A stretch of DNA of 49,430 nt from Paenalicyclobacillus ferrooxydans (GCF_001399675.1 NZ_LJCO01000012.1:1-49430); one strand, 5' to 3'; numbered from the stretch's first letter, positions 7,246-16,158 are shown. Numbers and translations: made by a program. The notes: generated from the letters alone by a model not told the origin.

Positions 7246-9435
7246 ATGGATGCATGGATTCGGGCTACGATAGGTGGACGGAAGGTCAGGCTCACGTATG
7301 ACGATTTGATGCAAGGTGATGCCAAGACTCAGGAGCTTCTTCATGAATTGTATGAGGAGGGAGCCGATGTCGAATGTATGTGTTGTGACAAGCCTGTACC
7401 GATGCACATCCGGAGAATTCGAATTCGTCCTCCGACGTATTGCCTCGTGACGAATAAGTACTACCAGCATGCGAATACCTGTTTTCGGAGTAGTCAATCC
7501 CTCACAATGCCACCACCTGATCAAACTCAACCCGTGCTACGTAATGATTCCCCCAAAGCCCATAACAATCAAACTGAGATGATATATGAAACGCATGCGT
7601 CACAACGTGAACTCACCATCAATAGGTCCAGTGCAGACCCACCAGCCCAAGAAAGGAGAACACTCATGCCGAGTGTAGCAGAGCTCAATGTTGCTCAGAG
7701 GGAGGCGGCCAAGCATAAAGATGGCCCATGCATTGTTGTCGCAGCGGCTGGGTCTGGGAAAACCGCGATGCTCATCACAAGAATGAAGTTGCTTGTGGAA
7801 AATGGCGTGCAACCGGAGCGGATTCTTGCATGTACGTTTACACGTAAAGCGGCAGATGAGATGAAGGAAAGATTGGTTGCTAGTCTTGGAAGTAGAGGCA
7901 GTCAGATTACAATCGGAACGATTCACTCGATTGCCTATCGTATGGTGATGCCGCAACTTGGCCACGGCTGGAGTGTGGTGACAGAACCATCCTGGTTGAT
8001 TGAGCAGATACTCGAACCCGCCCATTCACACAACCCATTTGGGGTAGGGAAGATTCTTGGGCCGACCGAAGCAATTCTTGGCGTACATCGTGCAAAGGCA
8101 GATGCACTTTGGCCGATGCAGGTTGATGGGAAACTGGGGAAGGTGTACAAGGCATACGAAAATCTGAAGTCAGAGAAAAAGAAACTGGATTTCGAAGACC
8201 TTCTGCTTCACGCAGTCCGCTTATTTCAGACTAGACCTGACGTGGCACAACTGTGGCGGGAACGATTTGACTACGTATTGGTCGATGAGTTTCAGGACGT
8301 CAACCAGATACAGTGGCTGTTCCTATGTGAACTGGTGAAAGAGACGCGAAACATTTGTGTGGTAGGCGATGATTGGCAGAGCATCTATGGATTTCGGGGC
8401 GCTCGTCCTTCCCTGATGCAAGATTTTCTGCGGCAGTTCCCTGATGCGAAGAAAGTCGTGTTATCCATGAATTATCGGTCGCATGACTTGATTGTCGAAC
8501 TCGGGAATCGTGTTATTACACTCAACCACGGGCATCAGATAGAGAAGCGGGTTCAGGCGAACCGTGGCATATCTGAAAGTGCCAACGTTCAGATTGTAAC
8601 GGTGCAGTCAGACGTAGAGGAAGCACGTTTTGTCTCGAACGAAATTCATCAGCTGAAAGCACGATTTCCAGAGGTTCCGTATAGCGAATATGCCGTGTTA
8701 TATCGCACGAACATACAGTCACGTGTGTATGAAGAGGCGCTGGCTGAACATGGGATCGCTTATCAGATTGTTGGGGACACCCATTTTTATGAGAGCCGTG
8801 ATGTAAAGATGATTCTCGATTACCTACGTACGGTGTGCGATAAATCGGATCCGGGACTTTGGGGACCGCTCATCAATCGTCCCAAGCGTTTTGTGCCGAA
8901 TACGGTCGTACGCGAAGTGCAACAGGGTGGTTGGACCGCTGTTGAAAATCACGCGAAGTGCCACGCGTTTCTTACAACCATTACGGAATTGGAGAAGCGT
9001 GCGTCTCCAGCGGACGCCATTCGATGGCTAGTTGAAGCGGAACCGGAGATTGTTCGTTCCCAGGATGATTTAGAGCCGATTAGATGGGTTGATTCACTCA
9101 TCCAATCCGCCGCTCGGTTTGAAACCATACATGAGTTCTTACGATTCGTGGATTGGGTTACAGAGTGGAGTCAGAAACCAAAGCGGGACGCTGTGCAGTT
9201 GATGTCCATTCACCGTAGCAAAGGATTGGAATTTGAGACGGTATTTGTAACGGGCCTTGTAGAAGGACTACTTCCTCACAAAAAGTCGTTGACAGAGGAA
9301 TCGCTGCGTGAGGAAACTCGACTCTGCTATGTCGCCATTACGCGCGCCAAGGAGAACCTCTACCTCTTATCGTCGGAGACGTACGGCAATACCGCGTTTG
9401 AAAGATCACGATATATCAAAGTCCTTCAGGAATAA
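7246..9435 (+). CDS. UvrD/PcrA-type helicase with N-terminal Cys/His module
   Basis: A 729-residue protein with two parts. Residues 1-85 hold Cys44, Cys46, Cys47, Cys66, His75 and Cys79, in a pattern (CMCC, then a Tyr/Leu strand, then H-x3-C) like the N-terminal segment of DUF1173 proteins from conjugative plasmids; it probably binds zinc. A polar linker follows, then a complete 3'-5' SF1A helicase from about 140: Q-motif LNVAQREA, Walker A AAAGSGKT (166-173), VDEFQDVNQIQW, VGDDWQSIYGFRGA, MNYRSH, LMSIHRSKGLEFETVFV, and CYVAITRAKENLYL. ATG 7246 has an ideal GGGGGAGG SD. It probably unwinds plasmid DNA in replication or repair. The fusion suggests targeting to a plasmid-specific partner. Confidence 0.8.
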   Translation: MDAWIRATIGGRKVRLTYDDLMQGDAKTQELLHELYEEGADVECMCCDKPVPMHIRRIRIRPPTYCLVTNKYYQHANTCFRSSQSLTMPPPDQTQPVLRNDSPKAHNNQTEMIYETHASQRELTINRSSADPPAQERRTLMPSVAELNVAQREAAKHKDGPCIVVAAAGSGKTAMLITRMKLLVENGVQPERILACTFTRKAADEMKERLVASLGSRGSQITIGTIHSIAYRMVMPQLGHGWSVVTEPSWLIEQILEPAHSHNPFGVGKILGPTEAILGVHRAKADALWPMQVDGKLGKVYKAYENLKSEKKKLDFEDLLLHAVRLFQTRPDVAQLWRERFDYVLVDEFQDVNQIQWLFLCELVKETRNICVVGDDWQSIYGFRGARPSLMQDFLRQFPDAKKVVLSMNYRSHDLIVELGNRVITLNHGHQIEKRVQANRGISESANVQIVTVQSDVEEARFVSNEIHQLKARFPEVPYSEYAVLYRTNIQSRVYEEALAEHGIAYQIVGDTHFYESRDVKMILDYLRTVCDKSDPGLWGPLINRPKRFVPNTVVREVQQGGWTAVENHAKCHAFLTTITELEKRASPADAIRWLVEAEPEIVRSQDDLEPIRWVDSLIQSAARFETIHEFLRFVDWVTEWSQKPKRDAVQLMSIHRSKGLEFETVFVTGLVEGLLPHKKSLTEESLREETRLCYVAITRAKENLYLLSSETYGNTAFERSRYIKVLQE

Positions 9436-9658
9436 CTGCACCCTAGCTAAAAGGCAGGAAACGTCAGTCAGAGAGGACTGGGCACTTGGCCGCCCAACAT
9501 TCACATAGATTCGGTTGAGTGAGTGACGGATGGCACCAAGTTGGCATACATGAGTTCAACAATTGAGTTACCATCACACTAATTAAGTGGGAAATCATCA
9601 ACGACATGCCGGAAGACGTGGTAGCCTAGGGAAAGTCTACATCACGAGGGGGGCTATC

Positions 9659-10411
9659 ATGCTTGGGAGAACGCATATGGCGATTGGTGTACTAGGCGCC
9701 GCGATTGGGTTGCCGCTAATCGCCCATACACAGTGGGAACCAATGAGGCAGATGTTCCACAGCCCATCTGGAACGACAACACTTGTTACAGAGGCAACGA
9801 TAGTTTTCGCTTCGGTCGTCGGCAGTATCATTCCAGACTTGGACCAAGCGGATTCAACGATGGCACATAAGGTGGAGCGAATCGGACAACTGGCCATCAT
9901 TGGTGTCCTGATTGCATCCATCATCTTATTGCATCTTGAGACTTCCATTACTGCATGGGTATTCACAATTGTATTTGGCTGGTTGAGTAGTACGAAAGGG
10001 AACCCATCTCGGCTTGTCGGGCTCGGCCTTCTAGGCGCTGGGGTGGTCTTCTTAGGAATGCATCATGACATGCCAGTTTCCGCGGCCATTCTACTGGCAA
10101 GTTGGACGGTCGGTGCGATGTTCACCTCTCACCGCACATTTACACATAGTCTCTTTGGTCTCTTCATCTTTGCAGTGGGTGTCATAGGTGCACTGAATGG
10201 GTTGACTCATCTGCACTTAGCACCTGCCGCAGACGGGCTTGTTCTCGGTTATGCATTGCACATGGCAGCGGATGCGGTTGCAGGTGGAGTGCCGTTTTTC
10301 TGGCCCTGGAAACAACGACAGGGTATTCGACTCGTCCGAACAGGAAGTGCAGTGGATCACTTCGTCGGGGGACTTGCGGTACTAGCCTTTGTTGGAATGG
10401 TGATCTATTAG
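9659..10411 (+). CDS. YdjM-like (DUF457) membrane metal-dependent hydrolase
   Basis: A hydrophobic protein of about 250 residues with several predicted membrane spans. Family marks are the opening MLGRTHMAIG with an early His, GSIIPDLDQADS (Asp pair), HRTFTHSL in the middle, and GYALHMAADAV...GVPFFWPW near the end. These His/Asp positions are the presumed metal ligands of the YdjM/DUF457 group; E. coli YdjM is SOS-regulated, but its substrate is unknown. The start is ATG 9659, 7 nt after GAGGGGGG; an upstream in-frame start (9587) has no SD. Many plasmids carry this family near transfer genes, as here. Confidence 0.75.
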   Translation: MLGRTHMAIGVLGAAIGLPLIAHTQWEPMRQMFHSPSGTTTLVTEATIVFASVVGSIIPDLDQADSTMAHKVERIGQLAIIGVLIASIILLHLETSITAWVFTIVFGWLSSTKGNPSRLVGLGLLGAGVVFLGMHHDMPVSAAILLASWTVGAMFTSHRTFTHSLFGLFIFAVGVIGALNGLTHLHLAPAADGLVLGYALHMAADAVAGGVPFFWPWKQRQGIRLVRTGSAVDHFVGGLAVLAFVGMVIY

Positions 10412-10488
10412 AAAAGACAAAGAGTACCGCGATTCACATAGCAGAATCCGGCAGTTGTTGATGATCTGAATGAGGGAAGGGGAATAGC

Positions 10489-13014
10489 GTGCAACCACCG
10501 ACAATCATACCCGCATGGAGCATCGTACACGTTTTTGGAGCTATCCCAGGGATAGTCTGGATTGTGTTGGGTGTGGGGATGGTTGTCTTCCTACTATACA
10601 AATTCCTCTTTAAAGCGTTTGGGTTAGGTGTCACAGTCGTTGGTGTTTCCTTGCTTGGGGGAATCGGACTCGGTTTTGTACGAATTCATCAAGTAGTGGC
10701 CCGTTGGCAAATATCGCTCATGCATCCGACAAGGCGTGCCCCACCTATTGCTGTGAACGGGGCACAAAATGCCAACCCACTTCATCCAACGTTTCCGACG
10801 CAAAGTGTGCTTCCTAACTTGAATGCGGTAAATCCATTCATCCATCAGAGCCCTTGGCTCGTATCAGCCGTCATTGTGATTACCATCATGATTGCCGTGA
10901 TGTTTCTTACATATCGAGTGCTATCACCTAGAATGCGGAGTTATCTCCTTCATCGTCTCAGAACAGCCAGTGTCTCTGCGGCACCAAAACGAAATCGACA
11001 AGATGGCGAGTTTCCACTTGCGGATATCGAGATTGGCGTTCGAAAAGACAACGGTCGGTCGATTCTCTTAGAAGGTCGAGACCGTTTTCTCCATACGCTT
11101 GTAGTTGGGAGTACGGGAACCGGCAAGACGAGCCGTATTTTGACGAAGGGTGTGTACCAGGATTTACGTCAAATGGCTAATGGAAACGCGATGGACGTCA
11201 TTGTCCTCGATCCCGATGGAGGGTTCGCACAGAGTGCACTCGACTTCGCCGAAAAACTAGATGTGAAACGAGACGTCATTGACCTTCGAGGTGGTACTGG
11301 TCACGTTAGCACGGTGTCCTTCAATCCATTTTCGGGTGGGGATATCGCGGATATCGTGGACAACGTCCGCGTTGTGCTGAAAGAGCAAATGGGCGAGCAG
11401 GACTCCTTTTTCCAGAATGCCCAGGACGACTTAGTTCGTACCGTTATCCAGGTTCAAGTGCCACTTTGGCCAGATACGGACTTCGTTCAATTTTCAGAGC
11501 TGGTGACGGACCCTCTGCATTTTCGCGCCGTGTGTGCAATGGTATATGACCATGCGATGGGGAAAACATCCGAGGGTGGCAAGGGCAAGAAGGACGATAG
11601 TAGCAACATATCAGATTTGTGGGCACATGAGCGACCGTATATCGAGGCTCGTTATGATGAAATGGAAGATCACTATCGCAGCATGGTGCTGTCAGCAGCT
11701 CGTTCGTTTCTCATGGATACACGCACAGAAGCCAAGCTGGAGCATCTGGAGAAAATCACAAAGGGGTTGAAAATCGTCGTCAACGAACTTGCAACCAATG
11801 AACGTATGAGGCAAATTCTGCGGCGAGGTCAACTTCCGATGTTCGATTTTCAGACGTTCTTTCAAGCACAAAAACAAACCCCCGGCCGACTGATTGTCGT
11901 GATTACCGGCAACCGCACATTTGGAAAACTGTTCGGGAAGTTGTTTCTCATCACTATGAAGACGTACGCGCTGAGTCGCGATGGCAATGAGTGGACACGT
12001 CGGCCGGTGTATTTATACGCCGATGAGTTTGCCGTGTTTGGTACCGATTCCTTTATTGAGGCATTCTCGCAAATTCGTAAATATCGGGTAGCGATGATGC
12101 TAGCGATTCAAGCAAGGTCACAGCTCCAAGATGTGAGCAAAAAGTTCCTCGAAGTGGTCGAAGGGAACTGTCGTAACAAGATCGTTTTTCCTGCGCCATC
12201 CTCGAATGACGCCAAGTTTTTTGAAGACTCGCTTGGCACGGTGGTTAATGTCAAAGAAACAAAAATGGAAAATCGGCTGAATTGGTTTTGGTTCGACAAC
12301 CGTAATATTGACCGACGAGTGAGTGCAAGGGAAGAGGTAGATCCGCGTTTTCGAATTGAGGATTTGTCATATGGGCTCAGCAAAGATGAAGCCGTGTTCT
12401 TACTGACCATTGATAACCAGGCTCAGGTGCCATTTATCGGCTATACATCTGTAGCGGATACATGGGTTACACAAAAGCGAGGTTTTCTTGCCTCGCCTTC
12501 AGACAGTCGAGGACCGAAGAAGGAGCGGTTCAACCCACGACGGGTCCGAAAAAATTTGGACAAACAACAAATAGCAGAAGAGCGTCAATCAGAGACAGCA
12601 GAGTTGTTCCACTCGCCTAACCCTGTATCTCAAACGGCAGATTCAGTACCTACAAATCAACCGATTTTTGTTAAACCGAAGTCCAACCCGTGTGAGGTGA
12701 TACATGTTTCGGCAATAGCCAAACCGGATCAGGAGGAAGTACCTGTTCAACTAGAGCCAGAGGAACAAGTGCGCCTCACTTCAAGTGTCGAGATGCCCAA
12801 TCCAACGAAGAGGGTTCAAAGCGGAGAAGCGCAGGAACAAGTTGTACCCAGTGCGCAGCGCTTTGATTTGCGGCGTACCAAAACTACAGCACTAGCTCAG
12901 CGAAAACAGGGCAAACCATGCCCCGAGTGCGAGGGAGTGCAGCTCGAATTAACAGCGGATGAACGCAAGTGGCGCTGCCCAAAGTGCGGGTTTGAGCGGA
13001 AGAACCGAGCGTAG
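10489..13014 (+). CDS. VirD4/TraG-type conjugative coupling protein with zinc ribbon
   Basis: An 841-residue type IV coupling protein. The N-terminus has two or three membrane segments within residues 1-145. A RecA-like motor follows, with Walker A GSTGTGKT (about 207-214), VIVLDPDGGF, and a second conserved block YLYADEFAVFG (about 508) with IRKYRVAMMLAIQARSQL, typical of TraG/TraD ATPases that pump the relaxosome into the secretion channel. The last 35 residues form a zinc ribbon with two Cys pairs, CPEC and CPKC (about 811-835), after a long polar linker; this is unusual for the family and may help in DNA or relaxase recognition. It starts with GTG 10489, preceded by GAGGGAAGGGG. No relaxase or VirB4 gene is in the window. 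Confidence 0.85.
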   Translation: MQPPTIIPAWSIVHVFGAIPGIVWIVLGVGMVVFLLYKFLFKAFGLGVTVVGVSLLGGIGLGFVRIHQVVARWQISLMHPTRRAPPIAVNGAQNANPLHPTFPTQSVLPNLNAVNPFIHQSPWLVSAVIVITIMIAVMFLTYRVLSPRMRSYLLHRLRTASVSAAPKRNRQDGEFPLADIEIGVRKDNGRSILLEGRDRFLHTLVVGSTGTGKTSRILTKGVYQDLRQMANGNAMDVIVLDPDGGFAQSALDFAEKLDVKRDVIDLRGGTGHVSTVSFNPFSGGDIADIVDNVRVVLKEQMGEQDSFFQNAQDDLVRTVIQVQVPLWPDTDFVQFSELVTDPLHFRAVCAMVYDHAMGKTSEGGKGKKDDSSNISDLWAHERPYIEARYDEMEDHYRSMVLSAARSFLMDTRTEAKLEHLEKITKGLKIVVNELATNERMRQILRRGQLPMFDFQTFFQAQKQTPGRLIVVITGNRTFGKLFGKLFLITMKTYALSRDGNEWTRRPVYLYADEFAVFGTDSFIEAFSQIRKYRVAMMLAIQARSQLQDVSKKFLEVVEGNCRNKIVFPAPSSNDAKFFEDSLGTVVNVKETKMENRLNWFWFDNRNIDRRVSAREEVDPRFRIEDLSYGLSKDEAVFLLTIDNQAQVPFIGYTSVADTWVTQKRGFLASPSDSRGPKKERFNPRRVRKNLDKQQIAEERQSETAELFHSPNPVSQTADSVPTNQPIFVKPKSNPCEVIHVSAIAKPDQEEVPVQLEPEEQVRLTSSVEMPNPTKRVQSGEAQEQVVPSAQRFDLRRTKTTALAQRKQGKPCPECEGVQLELTADERKWRCPKCGFERKNRA

Positions 13015-13100
13015 GTCGGCACGAGGATGGCACAGTTTCATTTCCTATCCATGTTACGGTGACGACAGATGGCTCAGTCAGAACCGAGAGGAGTTTGGGA

Positions 13101-13925
13101 ATGGAAAATAGCCAGGTTGTTTACGTGAATACACTTGCTGAAGGGGCGCTTATCGGCAATCCTGAAGAAATTACAAACAAGCAGCTCCCGGCTGTAGCGC
13201 GCACATGGAAGAAAAGCGCGGCGGTCGCACACTACCGGCTGTTTGGAACCGAATCCGTGTCTCTTCGGGGAGAACGCAAGAAGTTCCTTATCGGTGACAT
13301 CGGTTCAGCGAAAATTATTCTACCCATGGATGAAGAATACTCAGGTGTTGCTGCGGCGGATAACCCGGAGCGTCTATTGAACTACTGGATTTCCGCTGTA
13401 ATCGATGACTTCGATCTGGAAGACGAAGCAAACCCGGTCCTTATCCTGAATCGGAAGAAGGCGATTGAACGTCTAAGAGAAATCAATGCACGACGCGTGG
13501 TTGAGGGCGCACAAGTCTATGGTGTGATCCAAGCGGAAATCCGTGGTGGGTACATTATGAACGTGGGCGGCTTTCAAGCTCTGATGCCACGTTCGTTCTA
13601 TGACTGGGACACAGGTCTCGTTGGACATATTGGCGAAGGATTCAATGTACAGGTGGTATCTATTGGTGATAATGGTCCGCTTGTTTCACGTCGCGATTTG
13701 TTGCCGAATCCATTTCATGCGGTCCGCGATCGCATTCAACGGGGTGCTCGGGTAAGAGCTAAAATTACCCACGTCTATAACGGTCTTTTTAAGGCCGAAA
13801 TCAGGCCCGGCGTCCGAATTAGTATATCAACGCCAAGGATGTACCGATTGTTACATGTCGGTGATGAGGTCATGGTTGAGGTGAAGGGAAAGAATCGACG
13901 AGAGTTCTACGGAGTTGTGATTTAG
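13101..13925 (+). CDS. Protein with S1/OB-fold RNA-binding domains
   Basis: About 274 residues. The second half contains an S1-like repeat: VEGAQVYGVIQAEIRGGYIM...GFQALMPRSFYDWD...VQVVSIGDNGPLVSRRDLLPNPF. A second OB-like stretch from about residue 220 reads RVRAKITHVYNGLFKAEIRPGV. The layout resembles ribosomal protein S1 segments and suggests RNA or single-stranded nucleic acid binding. ATG 13101 has GAGAGGAG 7 nt upstream; the longer reading from GTG 13059 has no SD. It is the last gene of the left arm, and its stop lies 26 bp before a tRNA 3'-end relic. Its plasmid role is unknown. Confidence 0.65.
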   Translation: MENSQVVYVNTLAEGALIGNPEEITNKQLPAVARTWKKSAAVAHYRLFGTESVSLRGERKKFLIGDIGSAKIILPMDEEYSGVAAADNPERLLNYWISAVIDDFDLEDEANPVLILNRKKAIERLREINARRVVEGAQVYGVIQAEIRGGYIMNVGGFQALMPRSFYDWDTGLVGHIGEGFNVQVVSIGDNGPLVSRRDLLPNPFHAVRDRIQRGARVRAKITHVYNGLFKAEIRPGVRISISTPRMYRLLHVGDEVMVEVKGKNRREFYGVVI

Positions 13926-13951
13926 TTTGTGGTTTTCCCAAACCGCGTCTT

Positions 13952-14001
13952 GCGGAGGTTCGAATCCCTCCGGGTGCGCCAGAAGAGCTTGATATATCAA
14001 G
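13952..14001 (+). other. tRNA 3'-end relic with 14-bp palindrome (putative attachment site)
   Basis: Nt 13952-13981 read like the T-arm and acceptor end of a tRNA including CCA (GGTTCGAATCCCTCC, then GGGTGCGCCA), compatible with a tRNA-Arg whose 5' acceptor would be GCACCCG. No matching 5' half exists upstream; the preceding sequence is the end of a protein gene. The T-stem is imperfect (GGAGG against CCCTC), as if identity starts within the T-loop. Directly after comes the perfect palindrome CTTGATATATCAAG (13988-14001). Elements that integrate into tRNA 3' ends leave exactly such partial copies. The identification is from memory of tRNA consensus, not a search. Confidence 0.5.
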
Positions 14002-14052
14002 GGTTTGCGGTCATTCGAGAGACGTGCACGGGTGGCCGCAAACCCGTTTTTC
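14001..14052 (+). terminator. Strong Rho-independent terminator
   Basis: A perfect 10-bp stem GGGTTTGCGG (14001-14010) / CCGCAAACCC (14036-14045) followed by GTTTTTCT. It lies right behind the tRNA relic, where a tRNA operon terminator would be, and also ends transcription from the left arm. Confidence 0.75.
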
Positions 14053-14123
14053 TAACGGCCTTCTAACATACAGGGTTCTCTTCGTCTAAGCGTACAGGGC
14101 TGATTGTAATTCAAAGGAGTACT

Positions 14124-14237
14124 GTGTCATCTAAGGGAATGAAACGGCCGGAAGATGTGAGTAAAATGTTACCATTGGACAATGTGCCTCATTCACAAAG
14201 TGGTGAATGTAAACCGTGTACTTCATCGTTGCCCTGA
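14124..14237 (+). CDS. Possible small protein, 37 aa, with CxxC
   Basis: A short frame starting with GTG 14124, behind AAAGGAG at 4 nt spacing. It encodes a polar peptide ending with a Cys-x-x-Cys near the C-terminus (ECKPC) and no hydrophobic segment. It stands alone in a gap of about 440 bp between the S1-domain gene and the leftward PAP2 gene. I recognise no family. The SD is the main support; the tight spacing and small size make it uncertain. The rest of the gap (14053-14123 and 14238-14321) shows nothing I can name. Confidence 0.3.
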   Translation: MSSKGMKRPEDVSKMLPLDNVPHSQSGECKPCTSSLP

Positions 14238-14323
14238 TTTATTCCGGAGTCTATCCATTATGTTCCAATTGCATTACACGTTAACAGTCAAGTGTTCTGA
14301 AGGCGTATAGGAGACTTTGCTAA

Positions 14324-14353
14324 AGAACTCCGGGTATTTTCCCGCGGAGTTCT
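14324..14353 (-). terminator. Terminator hairpin after the PAP2 gene
   Basis: A 9-bp stem AGAACTCCG (14324-14332) / CGGAGTTCT (14345-14353), 15 nt beyond the stop of the leftward phosphatase gene. On the minus strand it is followed by TTTAGC, a weak tail. Confidence 0.55.
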
Positions 14354-14367
14354 GTATTAATTATAGC

Positions 14368-15057
14368 TTATGATATAGAGCGTGATGTCGATCGACCATG
14401 TTTCCCGACCTTCGCGCTGGGACCGAACTTGAAGAGTTTCGCTACAAACGTGGTCAACGGGAAGAGAAACCGTGAGAACTTCCACATCACTTTACCAGAA
14501 ATCACACCGACGATGAGTCCGCCAATGACGTCCGATGGGTAATGTACACCCACAAATACGCGCGCAAACATGACGATGATGGCGATAATGGTGAAGATAT
14601 AGCTAATCCACTTTTGCTGTCTTCCCCAAGACCCAGCCGCAAAGCCAAAGCTTCCGGATGCATGATCGCTGGGGAATGAAGCGTCTGAGGCATGAGGAAT
14701 CAGCTGAGTAAAGGTTCCTTTCTGGAATACCGTAAAGGGACGGGGTCGGAACCAAATGTGTGAAAGGATGACGTTGATAATCAGTGCCAAAACTCCTGCG
14801 AATCCCGCAACCACCAAAGCGTGTCGGTTCTGAATATCCTTTTTGGGCAGAGCAAACCAGGCTACGACAAACAAGACCGCGTATATTTCAAGGGCATCCT
14901 TTGCGAAGAAAATCATAATGGCATCCAGCAAAGGGCTGTGCCCGGCAAGTCCATTGATCAAATGATAAAGAGTTACATCGAACGGGTTTAAGAAAGCGCT
15001 GTGAATCACACTCCCATATGTTTTGTTCACCAAATGTAAAGACATTGTAAAGCCCAC
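14368..15057 (-). CDS. bcrC: PAP2-family phosphatase, BcrC-like undecaprenyl-diphosphatase
   Basis: About 229 residues, with around five membrane segments. The three PAP2 motifs are present: WFRPRPF (K/R-x6-RP type), PSDHASG (PSGH type, here with the SDHAS variant typical of BcrC/YwoA), and RVFVGVHYPSDVIGG (S-R-x5-H-x3-D). BcrC-type enzymes dephosphorylate undecaprenyl diphosphate at the outer face of the membrane, recycling the cell-wall lipid carrier and giving bacitracin tolerance. The start is either GTG 15057 or ATG 15045; neither has a strong SD. It is divergent from the DedA genes, which are also tied to lipid-carrier recycling, so the neighbourhood looks like an envelope-lipid locus. 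Confidence 0.78.
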   Translation of the reverse strand: MGFTMSLHLVNKTYGSVIHSAFLNPFDVTLYHLINGLAGHSPLLDAIMIFFAKDALEIYAVLFVVAWFALPKKDIQNRHALVVAGFAGVLALIINVILSHIWFRPRPFTVFQKGTFTQLIPHASDASFPSDHASGSFGFAAGSWGRQQKWISYIFTIIAIIVMFARVFVGVHYPSDVIGGLIVGVISGKVMWKFSRFLFPLTTFVAKLFKFGPSAKVGKHGRSTSRSIS

Positions 15058-15136
15058 AAAAGTTCACGAGCCGAGTGAACCTTTTTTCTTTCTGCGATGT
15101 CTTTTGTTTCGAGAAAAGATTAACGAGGTGAACTTA

Positions 15137-15545
15137 TTGGAAAGTGCTATGATTCATTGGGTTCGATCGGGCGGATACATCGGCATCTTTCTTGCCATGG
15201 TATTAGAGAGTGCGTGTATTGCTTTGTCGAGGGCGTTACATACATGTTACAGAACGTCATTTGAAGAAGACTGAAGAATGGTTCGATCAACGCGGTGAGT
15301 GGGCCGTGTTTGTTGGACGTCTTTTACCAGGCATTCGGACGCTCATTTCCCTGCCTGCAGGGATTGCCCAAATGAACGTTGTGAAGTCTACGCTATTTTC
15401 CGCGATTGGGTAGCTCCCATGGGTTGCTGCGCTGGGTTACGCTGGATTTAAGCTTGGACAAAATTGGGAAGGTATCAAGACCTGCACACATCCGCTCCTG
15501 TTGGCGGGAGTTTTTGTTTATAAGAGTCGCCCAGAAACTGAATAG
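15137..15545 (+). pseudogene. Broken DedA-family membrane protein gene
   Basis: The start TTG 15137 has a GAGGTG SD and encodes a normal DedA N-terminus (WVRSGGYIGIFLAMVLESACI). The frame is then lost: about 60 codons of the family's middle are missing, and the rest continues in another frame from about 15222 (ERHLKKTEEWFDQRGEWAVFVGRLLPGIRTLISLPAGIAQM). A TAG at 15411 interrupts it, and the next codons in that frame (LPWVAALGYAGFKLGQNWEGIK) still match DedA. So there is a deletion or frameshift plus a nonsense codon. An intact paralogue starts 11 bp later, which suggests an old tandem pair in which the first copy decayed. Confidence 0.75.
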
Positions 15546-15555
15546 GGGGAAGACC

Positions 15556-16158
15556 ATGCATCATTTTGATATTCAAACTCTGATCCACCACTACGGGTAT
15601 ATCGGTGTGTTTTTCATCCTGTTCATAGAAAATATAGGAATCCCGTTTCCTGCAGAAACGACACTTACGATCTCAGGGATTGAATGGACACAGCATGTAT
15701 TTAAGCTGGTGCCATTATTAGTCTCTGCAAGTTTGGGCAATATTGCAGGCTCAACGATTGGCTACGGTATTGGTCGGTTTCTTGGACGACCGGTAATTGT
15801 ACGATTTGGCAAGTATATCGGAATTACAAACGAGCGTTTAGATAAGGCCAATGATATGTTTACCAAGTACCAAAGCCCGGTCGTTTTGTTCGGGAAATTC
15901 ATTGCGGGAATCCGCGTCTTAATTCCTTATCTCGCTGGCATCAATAAAATGTCATTCCTAGTTTTTACTATCTACAATACCATGAGTGCTGTTGTCTGGG
16001 CGGGCCTGTTCATCATTGTAGGCAAGTACATCGGGATTGAATGGTCTCGTTACCACCAAGTGCTCCATCAATACATGGTCCCGACAATCGTTGTCATTGT
16101 ACTTCTTGTCGGAATTTATTTTGGGCTAAAACTAAGTCATAAAAGACGGGCGAGATAA
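15556..16158 (+). CDS. DedA-family membrane protein
   Basis: 200 residues starting at ATG 15556, with AGGGGGA 5 nt upstream. Features: the N-terminal re-entrant segment HHYGYIGVFFILFIENIGIPFPAETTL (Glu and Pro-rich motif of the SNARE-associated/DedA domain), GNIAGSTIGYGIGRFLGR, then F-x-K-F-x-x-G-I-R-V-L-I-P-Y-L-AG-I-NKMS, with the conserved Gly/Arg of the second half, and two C-terminal membrane spans. DedA proteins flip or transport lipid carriers such as undecaprenyl phosphate and support proton-motive-force homeostasis. The neighbouring PAP2 phosphatase supports a link with undecaprenyl recycling here. Confidence 0.85.
   Translation: MHHFDIQTLIHHYGYIGVFFILFIENIGIPFPAETTLTISGIEWTQHVFKLVPLLVSASLGNIAGSTIGYGIGRFLGRPVIVRFGKYIGITNERLDKANDMFTKYQSPVVLFGKFIAGIRVLIPYLAGINKMSFLVFTIYNTMSAVVWAGLFIIVGKYIGIEWSRYHQVLHQYMVPTIVVIVLLVGIYFGLKLSHKRRAR

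Noticed and set aside
6960-7325. 121-codon leftward open frame between gajA and the uvrD-like gene
   Set aside because: It has no SD, overlaps the well-supported helicase start, and resembles no family.
13988-14001. TTGATATATCAA as an FNR box
   Set aside because: FNR sites have 4 bp between TTGAT and ATCAA; here only 2 bp, and no promoter follows.
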